DNA from: Stomorhina lunata
Taxonomy: Eukaryota; Arthropoda; Insecta; Diptera; Rhiniidae
DNA length: 64,000 bases
Direction of reading: 5' to 3'
Assembly (NCBI GenBank): GCA_933228675.1
Contig: OW121743.1
Span: 79,727,995 to 79,791,994, forward strand
The position numbers were made by a program, and so were the translations under genes. How positions within the stretch are numbered: the stretch's first letter is position 1; every line of letters starts with the position of its first letter. Below the pieces are notes generated by a model. It searched no databases. It was not told the DNA's origin and saw nothing but the letters and a program-made list of their open reading frames with translations. Positions 24,230 through 37,500 of the stretch are shown one piece after another.

Positions 24230-25210
24230 TGAAAAAATATTGATATTTGTGGCCAAAATATCAATTCCGGGAAGTGGGACCTATGGGAGGTACCATAAAT
24301 AATGGACCGATTTTGAAGAATTTCAATAGCCATGGTCCCACTATGATCTGTGCCAAATTTTATCAAATTATCTTTAAAATTGCTACCTGTACTTTGATTA
24401 CATGGTTTACATGGGGGTCCAGCCAGCCAGACGGACGGACGGACATCGGTAAGACAAATATTTCTATGCGTTACATACATCAGCACAAACTTATAATACC
24501 CTTTCCACCTATAGTGGAAAAGGGTGTAAGTATAACCATATGCTCACACAAAAAGAATAACCTGTGTCTCCTAGTTTTGCCTTAACTCATTCCTTTTTTG
24601 ATGGGCACCAAATATTTCAGGCCTCGGTGTCAAAAAGTAATCACTTTTTCAGGTTTCATATCTTGCAAACCGTTCGGAATTTATTCTCTGAGGCAAAGTT
24701 GTAGTTCTTGTCATAAAGAACAAGAGCGATTTGCAACCTTTTGACCTGAATAGGGGACAAATACCACAAATCTTTGTGGGCCCACAAAAAGTGCTTGACT
24801 TGGGACAAAATTGGGAGACACGGGACCTTTTTTTGGTCTTTCAACATGTAGTGGTACATTTTTCGTTGTGCACTGTGTAATGAAAAAATATAGTTAAACA
24901 AGAAAAAAAGTTGTAGGCGGGCTTAACCGATACCGTTTACTACTAAAGTCAAATATGCTTTTCTTGATATTAGAGATATATTAGTATATGCGCTATTTTT
25001 TTTTTTTAATTTCAAGATTTAAGTACATTTATGTCACTTTCGCAAATATCTTTAGATGAAGGAATTCCTTTGGAAGGTACCAAATTTCAACCAAATTTCA
25101 AACCAATTTTCATTATTTTATATTTAAAGTACTTTAGCCGGACGGACATCGCTCAATCGACTTAGGAAGTGATTCTGAGTCGATCGGTATACGAAAAAGT
25201 GGGTCTCAGA
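24230..25210. mobile_element. Fragments of non-autonomous fly repeats (GGACGGACGGACATCG type)
   Basis: Two fragments are visible. At 24250-24530, GGACCGATTTTGAAGAATTTC, CCAGACGGACGGACGGACAT and a terminal near-palindrome ACCCTTTCCACC-TATA-GTGGAAAAGGGT (24499-24526). At 24900-25200, GGCGGGCTTAACCGATACCG and CCGGACGGACATCGCTCAAT. They share vocabulary with the element at 614-2488. Confidence 0.5.
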
Positions 25211-25839
25211 ACGATATTTCTATGCTGTACAAAAGATTGCAGTCAATAGACAAAACATGATACGTTAAATGCGGACCTTAGGTATGTGATGGAAAACGAT
25301 CGTTTTCAAATCGATCGATTTCAGATATATTTTTGAGATAATTTTCGGTTATTTTCCCAAAAAATTCAAACCAAATGAAAGATAAAATATCAGTCAAAAG
25401 GATTAAAGCCAATATTTTCATTTTTTTTTTTGGGGGAAATAACCGAAAATTAGCTAAAAAATATGTCTGAAATACGATTTGAAGACGAAAAATGTCCATC
25501 AAATACCTGCTTATTTCAATATTTAAATGGGGGTGGATTTCAATGGCAATAAAACCCAATGTTGTATGTTAACACATAAACGCACAACTGACAATGTTGC
25601 TTCACCTGTAACCATAACCAAATATAGGGCAAAGTCCGCTGGACTTAACACATCTTTCATGTGCCGAAAGAAGCACTCAAGTGCCTTGGTTTCTTGAAAT
25701 GATCTGATCTCCTTAATAATCATACCACTTACATTTGAAACAAAATAGAAAACAACTCTCATGTATGGGCCGGTGCTTCAAAGTCTATTTTGGAGTTTCT
25801 CGACAGCGTACAGGGAAGACCGATGGTGATTATCAGTGA
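25211..25839. other. Intron sequence without recognised genes
   Basis: A local inverted pair involving CCGAAAATTA (about 25444-25453) and AATTTTCGGTTATT (about 25341-25354) is visible. Nothing else is supported. Confidence 0.35.
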
Positions 25840-26145
25840 CATTAGGGTGGCCAATTATATTGATTGACTGGAGCATCGTCGCAATGTGGGATGCGTCTCA
25901 CTTTTCTCTTGCGTCTCACTGCTCTTGAAATAATACTCGCACTTCAACTAGAGCTCATCCATTTGTGGTCGACTGTCTAATGAACACTTCAGGGAAAACT
26001 TACTTTTTAGTCGAACACTTCGTATACGGAATAACCTCCCCGCAGAAATGTTTCCACCGAGTTATAATATAAAAAAGTACAAACACTACTTCCTCTATCC
26101 TCCTTCCCATAACCTATTTTCATGGTTCCAACACAATGCGTTGTA
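25840..26145 (+). pseudogene. Jockey-type LINE reverse-transcriptase ORF tail, degraded
   Basis: Frame pieces LEHRRNVGCVSLF (from 25868) and RTLRIRNNLPAEMFPPSYN followed by IKKYKHYF (from 26012) match the typical C-terminus of Jockey-superfamily ORF2 proteins, with pattern LxHRRxVxxLSLFYR and then RTxRLWNxLPxxVFPxxYNLxxFK. In-frame stops and a frame change lie between them. The polymerase core is absent. The mariner copy begins about 10 bases after it ends. Confidence 0.65.
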
Positions 26146-26151
26146 TATATC

Positions 26152-27065
26152 GGGTGTTTTTTATTGAGGTATAGAACTTTAAGTTGGCATCACTTTTTTA
26201 ACTGGCGGCCATTTTGTCAGCTGTCAAGTGATTAATATTTAGTTTGGTTTGCCATTTCATCATGAACAGGTTGACAAAAGAACAACGCTTGCAAATCGTG
26301 CAAATTTATTTCGAAAATAATGGTTCAGTTCGCGAAGTTTACCGCAAGCTCCGTCCATTTTATGGTCGACATAATCGTCCATCAGAGCAATTAATTCGGT
26401 TAACCATGGATCGTTTTCGCACTACGTTTACTCTATGTGATAATACGCATCCGCAGCGACGTCGAACAGTGCGCATCGAAGAAACAATTGCCGCTGTAGA
26501 GCAAAGTGTTGAAGAGGACCCGAATGAATCGATTCGCCACCGTGCACAGCAATTGGAGCTTTGTCCATCAACTTTATGGAAGATTTTGAGCAAAGATCTT
26601 GGCTTGCGACCTTACAAGATCCAGCTTGTGCAAGAATTAAAGCCGCGAGACCATGCAATGCGTCGTGATTTTGGTGTATGGGCCGAAAATGAGATTGATA
26701 TCGATGCTGATTTTCATCGCAAAATTTCAATTGGCCACCAAGATCGTGCGATTTGACACCACTGGATTATTTTCTTTGGGGATATGTGAAGTCGCTCGTC
26801 TACGCCAACAAACCAGAAACTTGGAAGCCAATATTCGTGGCGTTATTGCCAACATACGGCCCCATATGCTCGAAAAAGTAGTTGAAAATTGGACCTGTAG
26901 AATTGGCTTTATTCGAGCCAGCCTCGGCGGCCACATGCCCGAAATCATATTTAAACATTAATGGCATAAAATTATCCTTCCAATAAAGCCAAATTGATGG
27001 ACATTAAAACGACTTTCTTGTGTTTTATTTCAATTCGAAGTTCTATACCTCTAAAAAAAACACCC
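26152..27065 (+). mobile_element. Mariner-like element, internally deleted
   Basis: Ends are GGGTGTTTTTTATTGAGGTA (26152-) and the inverse of GGGTGTTTTTTTTAGAGGTA (to 27065), continuing as TAGAACTT on both sides. This gives TIRs of about 27-29 bp in a TA-rich target. Length is about 0.91 kb, against about 1.3 kb for full mariners, because the middle of the transposase is missing. Confidence 0.85.
26262..26961 (+). pseudogene. Mariner-family transposase remnant, catalytic core deleted
   Basis: ATG at 26262 begins MNRLTKEQRLQIVQIYFENN. The paired helix-turn-helix DNA-binding region follows (NGSVREVYRKL, IRHRAQQLELCPSTLWKIL), then the linker KIQLVQELKPRDHAMRRDFG. Sequence breaks after DADFHRKI at about 26730 and resumes in another frame with WPPRSCDLTPLDYFLWGYVK, then PHMLEKVVENWTCRIG and IIFKH-stop at 26961. 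The first two catalytic Asp motifs are absent; only the last Asp region remains. A further one-base loss near 26820 shifts the frame again. It cannot encode an active enzyme but retains the DNA-binding part. Confidence 0.85.
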
Positions 27066-28510
27066 ATTATATGGGTCATCCCCTAAGTGCAGGTCCTATC
27101 TAAAACAAACTAGCTACAAAGGTGAAAAAGAGGGACTATTGTTTGTGAACATTACATTTTGATATGATTTATTGACGCCATAGATGAGCAGAATAATAAA
27201 ATGTATTCCATATACGCTTTGTCTGATATAATCGTCAAATTAGTACTGGTTTCTCTTTGAACAGCTGACTCCTATCCTATAATTGATTGTATTGGAATAA
27301 GTTTTAAGTATAAAGAAATAATTATTTCAAGCATTACAAAGTCTTATCGATACCTTTGCTTAAGCAGGACTCAGAAAAGATATTTTTTCAAAAGTAATTT
27401 GTATTCATGACACAATAACCACTGAATCCAAATGACACGAAATGTAGTCTATTATACTAAAATTGTATCATAAACAAAAAAGGAAAAAATAACTAAAAAG
27501 TGGTGAGCTTAAACAAAGATTAAACGCAGTTAAGAAAAACCTCAAATACTGGACTTGAATATTAAATACTCGACATTATAATATTTAATAAAAACTCTAT
27601 CTCAACAAATAAATCGGTTTGTTAAAGGAATATTAATCGATTGTCATCAGATTAAAGCGTTAAAAACGTGAGATATTTAAAATAACTAATTTCGGTGAAA
27701 TAGTTTAACAACGCACACAAATTGAACGCATGTTAAAAATAACAAATTATATAATTTTTTTTTTTTAATATACAAATTTTTGCAAATTGTTTTTATGAGA
27801 TTATGTATTTCTTTTATAATTCAAGGAAATTATTTTTTAAAAACAAAGAAAGAATTATTACGAAATCTTTTTTACTTAATCTTGTATTTTCCATTTCAAT
27901 TAACATTTTAGCAAAATATTTTTCAAGTCTTTCGTTTTTCATCTTCTTTGGAAATATTTTATTACCAAATCATAAAAAGGCAGGAATTACTGGTATTTTT
28001 ATTTTAAACATTTACCGCATCTTCTTCGCATAAATAGGTCATGAGTATTTTGGCAAAAAAAAAAAATGCAGGCTTGACTTTTACCTGCATTTGGTTAAAG
28101 ATTTTAGATGTGGTTTACTTTCAGTTTTACTCGTTTTTGTTTTTGCGTAAAATTTATACACATGTTTAAAGAAAACCCCTGGACTAGGGGAGCTTCCACG
28201 ACGAATGAGTCTTGATATACCACAATTTTTTTTTGACAAAAGATGAGAAACTAGTCTTTTAAGTATAAAATTTTAAAACATTTTAAATTTTTGGCAAAAA
28301 CTGGAAAATTGCAGAAACATACAAGGCAAAAACATCTTAACAATTTTATTACTCAGCAGACTTAAGGGGTTTTGACCACAATATGACTGAAATTGTTGAC
28401 TCAAAGCTAGTCATCATTTTGCATGATGAAGGTAATTTTGTGGTGACTTAAGTCAAACATAAAAACACATTTGTATATTTTGGGACATGGGTCAAACCAT
28501 GCCCAAACAG
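27066..28510. other. Intron sequence without recognised genes
   Basis: The 76-codon frame near 27803 is AT-driven (Phe/Lys/Ile/Asn) and without recognisable similarity. No organised repeats before the satellite begins. Confidence 0.4.
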
Positions 28511-31500
28511 AAAAATTTCCTATAAAAATAGGAAATTTTTGAAAAATTTCCTATAAAAATGGGAAATTTTTGAAAAATTTTCTATAAAAATAGAAAATTT
28601 TTGAAAAAAATCCTATAAAAATAGGAAATTTTTGAAAAATTTCCTATAAAACAGAAAATTTTTAAAAAATTTCCTATAAAATAGGAAATTTTTGAAAAAT
28701 TCCTATAAAAATAGGAAATTTTTGAAAAATTTCCCATGAAAATAGGAAATTTTTGAAAAATTTCCTATAAAAATAGGAAATTTTTGAAAAATTTCCTATA
28801 AAAATAGGAAATTTTTGAAAAATTTCCTATAAAAATAGGAAATTTTTGAAAAATTTCCTATAAAAATAGGAAATTTTTGAAAAATTTCCTATAAAAATAG
28901 GAAATTTTTGAAAAATTTCCTATAAAAATAGGAAATTTTTGAAAAATTTCCTATAAAAATAGGAAATTTTTGAAAAATTTCCTATAAAAATAGGAAATTT
29001 TTGAAAAATTTCCTATAAAAATAGGAAATTTTTGAAAAATTTCCTATAAAAATAGGAAATTTTTGAAAAATTTCCTATAAAAATAGGAAATTTTTGAAAA
29101 ATTTCCTATAAAAATAGGAAATTTTTGAAAAATTTCCTATAAAAATAGGAAATTTTTGAAAAATTTCCTATAAAAATAGGAAATTTTTGAAAAATTTCCT
29201 ATAAAAATAGGAAATTTTTGAAAAATTTCCTATAAAAATAGGAAATTTTTGAAAAGGAAAAATAGGAAATTTTTGAATAGGAAATTTTTGAAAAATTTAG
29301 GAAATTTTTGAAAAATTTCCTATAAAAATAGGAAATTTTTGAAAAATTTCCTATAAAAATAGGAAATTTTTGAAAAATTTCCTATAAAAATAGGAAATTT
29401 TTGAAAAATTTCCTATAAAAATAGGAAATTTTTGAAAAATTTCCTATAAAAATAGGAAATTTTTGAAAAATTTCCTATAAAAATAGGAAATTTTTGAAAA
29501 ATTTCCTATAAAAATAGGAAATTTTTGAAAAATTTCCTATAAAAATAGGAAATTTTTGAAAAATTTCCTATAAAAATAGGAAATTTTTGAAAAATTTCCT
29601 ATAAAAATAGGAAATTTTTGAAAAATTTCCTATAAAAATAGGAAATTTTTGAAAAATTTCCTATAAAAATAGGAAATTTTTGAAAAATTTCCTATAAAAA
29701 TAGGAAATTTTTGAAAAATTTCCTATAAAAATAGGAAATTTTTGAAAAATTTCCTATAAAAATAGGAAATTTTTGAAAAATTTCCTATAAAAATAGGAAA
29801 TTTTTGAAAAATTTCCTATAAAAATAGGAAATTTTTGAAAAATTTCCTATAAAAATAGGAAATTTTTGAAAAATTTCCTATAAAAATAGGAAATTTTTGA
29901 AAAATTTCCTATAAAAATAGGAAATTTTTGAAAAATTTCCTATAAAAATAGGAAATTTTTGAAAAATTTCCTATAAAAATAGGAAATTTTTGAAAAATTT
30001 CCTATAAAAATAGGAAATTTTTGAAAAATTTCCTATAAAAATAGGAAATTTTTGAAAAATTTCCTATAAAAATAGGAAATTTTTGAAAAATTTCCTATAA
30101 AAATAGGAAATTTTTGAAAAATTTCCTATAAAAATAGGAAATTTTTGAAAAATTTCCTATAAAAATAGGAAATTTTTGAAAAATTTCCTATAAAAATAGG
30201 AAATTTTTGAAAAATTTCCTATAAAAATAGGAAATTTTTGAAAAATTTCCTATAAAAATAGGAAATTTTTGAAAAATTTCCTATAAAAATAGGAAATTTT
30301 TGAAAAATTTCCTATAAAAATAGGAAATTTTTGAAAAATTTCTTATAAAAATAGGAAATTTTTGAAAAATTTCCTATAAAAATAGGAAGTTTTTGAAAAA
30401 TTTCCTATAAAAATAGGAAATTTTTGAAAAATTTCCTATAAAAATAGGAAATTTTTGAAAAATTTCCTATAAAAATAGGAAATTTTTGAAAAATTTCCTA
30501 TAAAAATAGGAAATTTTTGAAAAATTTCCTATAAAAATAGGAAATTTTTGAAAAATTTCCTATAAAAATAGGAAATTTTTGAAAAATTTCCTATAAAAAT
30601 AGGAGATTTTTGAAAATTTTCCTATAAAAATAGGAAATTTTTGAAAAATTTCCTATAAAAATAGGAAATTTTTGAAAAATTTCCTATAAAAATAGGAAAT
30701 TTTTGAAAAATTTCCTATAAAAATAGGAAATTTTTGAAAAATTTCCTATAAAAATAGGAAATTTTTGAAAAATTTCCTATAAAAATAGGAAATTTTTGAA
30801 AAATTTCCTATAAAAATAGGAAATTTTTGAAAAATTTCCTATAAAAATAGGAAATTTTTGAAAAATTTCCTATAAAAATAGGAAATTTTTGAAAAATTTC
30901 CTATAAAAATAGGAAATTTTTGAAAAATTTCCTATAAAAATAGGAAATTTTTGAAAAATTTCCTATAAAAATAGGAAATTTTTGAAAAATTTCCTATAAA
31001 AATAGGAAATTTTTGAAAAATTTCCTATAAAAATAGGAAATTTTTGAAAAATTTCCTATAAAAATAGGAAATTTTTGAAAAATTTCCTATAAAAATAGGA
31101 AATTTTTGAAAAATTTCCTATAAAAATAGGAAATTTTTGAAAAATTTCCTATAAAAATAGGATATTTTTGAAAAATTTCCTATAAAAATAGGAAATTTTT
31201 GAAAAATTTCCTATAAAAATAGGAAATTTTTGAAAAATTTCCTATAAAAATAGGAAATTTTTGAAAAATTTCCTATAAAAATAGGAAATTTTTGAAAAAT
31301 TTCCTATAAAAATAGGAAATTTTTGAAAAATTTCCTATAAAAATAGGAAATTTTTGAAAAATTTCCTATAAAAATAGGAAATTTTTGAAAAATTTCCTAT
31401 AAAAATAGGAAATTTTTGAAAAATTTCCTATAAAAATAGGAAATTTTTGAAAAATTTCCTATAAAAATAGGATATTTTTGAAAAATTTCCTATAAAAATA

Positions 31501-34500
31501 GGAAATTTTTGAAAAATTTCCTATAAAAATAGGAAATTTTTGAAAAATTTCCTATAAAAATAGGAAATTTTTGAAAAATTTCCTATAAAAATAGGAAATT
31601 TTTGAAAAATTTCCTATAAAAATAGGAAATTTTTGAAAAATTTCCTATAAAAATAGGAAATTTTTGAAAAATTTCCTATAAAAATAGGAAATTTTTGAAA
31701 AATTTCCTATAAAAATAGGAAATTTTTGAAAAATTTCCTATAAAAATAGGAAATTTTTGAAAAATTTCCTATAAAAATAGGAAATTTTTGAAAAATTTCC
31801 TATAAAAATAGGAAATTTTTGAAAAATTTCCTATAAAAATAGGAAATTTTTGAAAAATTTCCTATAAAAATAGGAAATTTTTGAAAAATTTCCTATAAAA
31901 ATAGGAAATTTTTGAAAAATTTCCTATAAAAATAGGAAATTTTTGAAAAATTTCCTATAAAAATAGGAAATTTTTGAAAAATTTCCTATAAAAATAGGAA
32001 ATTTTTGAAAAATTTCCTATAAAAATAGGAAATTTTTGAAAAATTTCCTATAAAAATAGGAAATTTTTGAAAAATTTCCTATAAAAATAGGAAATTTTTG
32101 AAAAATTTCCTATAAAAATAGGAAATTTTTGAAAAATTTCCTATAAAAATAGGAAATTTTTGAAAAATTTCCTATAAAAATAGGAAATTTTTGAAAAATT
32201 TCCTATAAAAATAGGAAATTTTTGAAAAATTTCCTATAAAAATAGGAAATTTTTGAAAAATTTCCTATAAAAATAGGAAATTTTTGAAAAATTTCCTATA
32301 AAAATAGGAAATTTTTGAAAAATTTCCTATAAAAATAGGAAATTTTTGAAAAATTTCCTATAAAAATAGGAAATTTTTGAAAAATTTCCTATAAAAATAG
32401 GAAATTTTTGAAAAATTTCCTATAAAAATAGGAAATTTTTGAAAAATTTCCTATAAAAATAGGAAATTTTTGAAAAATTTCCTATAAAAATAGGAAATTT
32501 TTGAAAAATTTCCTATAAAAATAGGAAATTTTTGAAAAATTTCCTATAAAAATAGGAAATTTTTGAAAAATTTCCTATAAAAATAGGAAATTTTTGAAAA
32601 ATTTCCTATAAAAATAGGAAATTTTTGAAAAATTTCCTATAAAAATAGGAAATTTTTGAAAAATTTCCTATAAAAATAGGAAATTTTTGAAAAATTTCCT
32701 ATAAAAATAGGAAATTTTTGAAAAATTTCCTATAAAAATAGGAAATTTTTGAAAAATTTCCTATAAAAATAGGAAATTTTTGAAAAATTTCCTATAAAAA
32801 TAGGAAATTTTTGAAAAATTTCCTATAAAAATAGGAAATTTTTGAAAAATTTCCTATAAAAATAGGAAATTTTTGAAAAATTTCCTATAAAAATAGGAAA
32901 TTTTTGAAAAATTTCCTATAAAAATAGGAAATTTTTGAAAAATTTCCTATAAAAATAGGAAATTTTTGAAAAATTTCCTATAAAAATAGGAAATTTTTGA
33001 AAAATTTCCTATAAAAATAGGAAATTTTTGAAAAATTTCCTATAAAAATAGGAAATTTTTGAAAAATTTCCTATAAAAATAGGAAATTTTTGAAAAATTT
33101 CCTATAAAAATAGGAAATTTTTGAAAAATTTCCTATAAAAATAGGAAATTTTTGAAAAATTTCCTATANNNNNNNNNNNNNNNNNNNNNNNNNNNNNNNN
33201 NNNNNNNNNNNNNNNNNNNNNNNNNNNNNNNNNNNNNNNNNNNNNNNNNNNNNNNNNNNNNNNNNNNNNNNNNNNNNNNNNNNNNNNNNNNNNNNNNNNN
33301 NNNNNNNNNNNNNNNNNNNNNNNNNNNNNNNNNNNNNNNNNNNNNNNNNNNNNNNNNNNNNNNNNNNNATTTCCTATAAAAATAGGAAATTTTTGAAAAA
33401 TTTCCTATAAAAATAGGAAATTTTTGAAAAATTTCCTATAAAAATAGGAAATTTTTGAAAAATTTCCTATAAAAATAGGAAATTTTTGAAAAATTTCCTA
33501 TAAAAATAGGAAATTTTTGAAAAATTTCCTATAAAAATAGGAAATTTTTGAAAAATTTCCTATAGAAATAGGAAATTTTTGAAAAATTTCCTATAAAAAT
33601 AGGAAATTTTTGAAAAATTTCCTATAAAAATAGGAAATTTTTGAAAAATTTCCTATAAAAATAGGAAATTTTTGAAAAATTTCCTATAAAAATAGGAAAT
33701 TTTTGAAAAATTTCCTATAAAAATAGGAAATTTTTGAAAAATTTCCTATAAAAATAGGAAATTTTTGAAAAATTTCCTATAAAAATAGGAAATTTTTGAA
33801 AAATTTCCTATAAAAATAGGAAATTTTTGAAAAATTTCCTATAAAAATAGGAAATTTTTGAAAAATTTCCTATAAAAATAGGAAATTTTTGAAAAATTTC
33901 CTATAAAAATAGGAAATTTTTGAAAAATTTCCTATAAAAATAGGAAATTTTTGAAAAATTTCCTATAAAAATAGGAAATTTTTGAAAAATTTCCTATAAA
34001 AATAGGAAATTTTTGAAAAATTTCCTATAAAAATAGGAAATTTTTGAAAAATTTCCTATAAAAATAGGAAATTTTTGAAAAATTTCCTATAAAAATAGGA
34101 AATTTTTGAAAAATTTCCTATAAAAATAGGAAATTTTTGAAAAATTTCCTATAAAAATAGGAAATTTTTGAAAAATTTCCTATAAAAATAGGAAATTTTT
34201 GAAAAATTTCCTATAAAAATAGGAAATTTTTGAAAAATTTCCTATAAAAATAGGAAATTTTTGAAAAATTTCCTATAAAAATAGGAAATTTTTGAAAAAT
34301 TTCCTATAAAAATAGGAAATTTTTGAAAAATTTCCTATAAAAATAGGAAATTTTTGAAAAATTTCCTATAAAAATAGGAAATTTTTGAAAAATTTCCTAT
34401 AAAAATAGGAAATTTTTGAAAAATTTCCTATAAAAATAGGAAATTTTTGAAAAATTTCCTATAAAAATAGGAAATTTTTGAAAAATTTCCTATAAAAATA

Positions 34501-37500
34501 GGAAATTTTTGAAAAATTTCCTATAAAAATAGGAAATTTTTGAAAAATTTCCTATAAAAATAGGAAATTTTTGAAAAATTTCCTATAAAAATAGGAAATT
34601 TTTGAAAAATTTCCTATAAAAATAGGAAATTTTTGAAAAATTTCCTATAAAAATAGGAAATTTTTGAAAAATTTCCTATAAAAATAGGAAATTTTTGAAA
34701 AATTTCCTATAAAAATAGGAAATTTTTGAAAAATTTCCTATAAAAATAGGAAATTTTTGAAAAATTTCCTATAAAAATAGGAAATTTTTGAAAAATTTCC
34801 TATAAAAATAGGAAATTTTTGAAAAATTTCCTATAAAAATAGGAAATTTTTGAAAAATTTCCTATAAAAATAGGAAATTTTTGAAAAATTTCCTATAAAA
34901 ATAGGAAATTTTTGAAAAATTTCCTATAAAAATAGGAAATTTTTGAAAAATTTCCTATAAAAATAGGAAATTTTTGAAAAATTTCCTATAAAAATAGGAA
35001 ATTTTTGAAAAATTTCCTATAAAAATAGGAAATTTTTGAAAAATTTCCTTATAAAAATAGGAAATTTTTGAAAAAATTCCTATAAAAATAGGAAATTTTT
35101 GAAAAATTTCCTATAAAAATAGGAAATTTTTGAAAAATTTCCTATAAAAATAGGAAATTTTTGAAAAATTTCCTATAAAAATAGGAAAAATTGAAAAATT
35201 TCCTATAAAATTGAAAAATTTCCTATAAAAATAGGAAATTTTTGAAAAATTTCCTATAAAAATAGGAAATTTTTGAAAAATTTCCTATAAAAATAGGAAA
35301 TTTTTGAAAAATTTCCTATAAAAATAGGAAATTTTTGAAAAATTTCCTATAAAAATAGGAAATTTTTGAAAAATTTCCTATAAAAATAGGAAATTTTTGA
35401 AAAATTTCCTATAAAAATAGGAAATTTTTGAAAAATTTCCTATAAAAATAGGAAATTTTTGAAAAATTTCCTATAAAAATAGGAAATTTTTGAAAAATTT
35501 CCTATAAAAATAGGAAATTTTTGAAAAATTTCCTATAAAAATAGGAAATTTTTGAAAAATTTCCTATAAAAATAGGAAATTTTTGAAAAATTTCTATAAA
35601 AATAGGAAATTTTTGAAAAATTTTCCTATAAAAATAGGAAATTTTTGAAAAATTTCCTATAAAAATAGGAAATTTTTGAAAAATTTCCTATAAAAATAGG
35701 AAATTTTTGAAAAATTTCCTATAAAAATAGGAAATTTTTGAAAAATTTCCTATAAAAATAGGAAATTTTTGAAAAATTTCCTATAAAAATAGGAAATTTT
35801 TGAAAAATTTCCTATAAAAATAGGAAATTTTTGAAAAATTTCCTATAAAAATAGGAAATTTTTGAAAAATTTCCTATAAAAATAGGAAATTTTTGAAAAA
35901 TTTCCTATAAAAATAGGAAATTTTTGAAAAATTTCCTATAAAAATAGGAAATTTTTGAAAAATTTCCTATAAAAATAGGAAATTTTTGAAAAATTTCCTA
36001 TAAAAATAGGAAATTTTTGAAAAATTTCCTATAAAATTAGGAAATTTTTGAAAAATTTCCTATAAAAATAGGAAATTTTTGAAAAATTTCCTATAAAAAT
36101 AGGAAATTTTTGAAAAATTTCCTATAAAAATAGGAAATTTTTGAAAAATTTCCTATAAAAATAGGAAATTTTTGAAAAATTTCCTATAAAAATAGGAAAT
36201 TTTTGAAAAATTTCCTATAAAAATAGGAAATTTTTGAAAAATTTCCTATAAAAATAGGAAATTTTTGAAAAATTTCCTATAAAAATAGGAAATTTTTGAA
36301 AAATTTCCTATAAAAATAGGAAATTTTTGAAAAATTTCCTATAAAAATAGGAAATTTTTGAAAAATTTCCTATAAAAATAGGAAATTTTTGAAAAATTTC
36401 CTATAAAAATAGGAAATTTTTGAAAAATTTCCTATAAAAATAGGAAATTTTTGAAAAATTTCCTATAAAAATAGGAAATTTTTGAAAAATTTCCTATAAA
36501 AATAGGAAATTTTTGAAAAATTTCCTATAAAAATAGGAAATTTTTGAAAAACTTCCTATAAAAATAGGAAATTTTTGAAAAATTTCCTATAAAAATAGGA
36601 AATTTTTGAAAAATTTCCTATAAAAATGGGAAATTTTTGAAAAATTTCCTATAAAAATAGAAAATTTTTGAAAAAATTCCTATAAAAATGGGAATTTCCT
36701 ATAAAAATAGGAAATTTTTGAAAAATTTCCTATAAAAATAGGAAATTTTTGAAAAATTTCCTATAAAAATAGGAAATTTTTGAAAAATTTCCTATAAAAA
36801 TAGGAAATTTTTGAAAAATTTCCTATAAAAATAGGAAATTTTTGAAAAATTTCCTATAAAAATAGGAAATTTTTGAAAAATTTCCTATAAAAATAGGAAA
36901 TTTTTGAAAAATTTCCTATAAAAATAGGAAATTTTTGAAAAATTTCCTATAAAAATAGGAAATTTTTGAAAAATTTCCTATAAAAATAGGAAATTTTTGA
37001 AAAATTTCCTATAAAAATAGGAAATTTATGAAAAATTTCCTGTAAAAATAGGAAAATTTTGAAAAATTTCCTATAAAAATAGGAAATTTTTGAAAAATTT
37101 CCTATAAAAATAGGAAATTTTTGAAAAATTTCCTAAAAAAATAGGAAATTTTTGAAAAATTTCCTATAAAAATAGGAAATTTTTGAAAAATTTCCTATAA
37201 AAATAGGAAATTTTTGAAAAATTTTCTATAAAAATAGGAAATTTTTGAAAAATTTCCTATAAAAATAGGAAATTTTTGAAAAATTTCCTATAAAAATAGG
37301 AAATTTTTGAAAAATTTCCTATAAAAATAGGAAATTTTTGAAAAATTTCCTATAAAAATAGGAAATTTTTGAAAAATTTCCTATAAAAATAGGAAATTTT
37401 TGAAAAATTTCCTATAAAAATAGGAAATTTTTGAAAAATTTCCTATAAAATAGGACATTTTTGAAAAATTTCCTATAAAAATAGGAAATTTTTGAAAAAT

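Noticed and set aside
33152..33379. 75-codon ORF across the gap
   Set aside because: Made of N bases.
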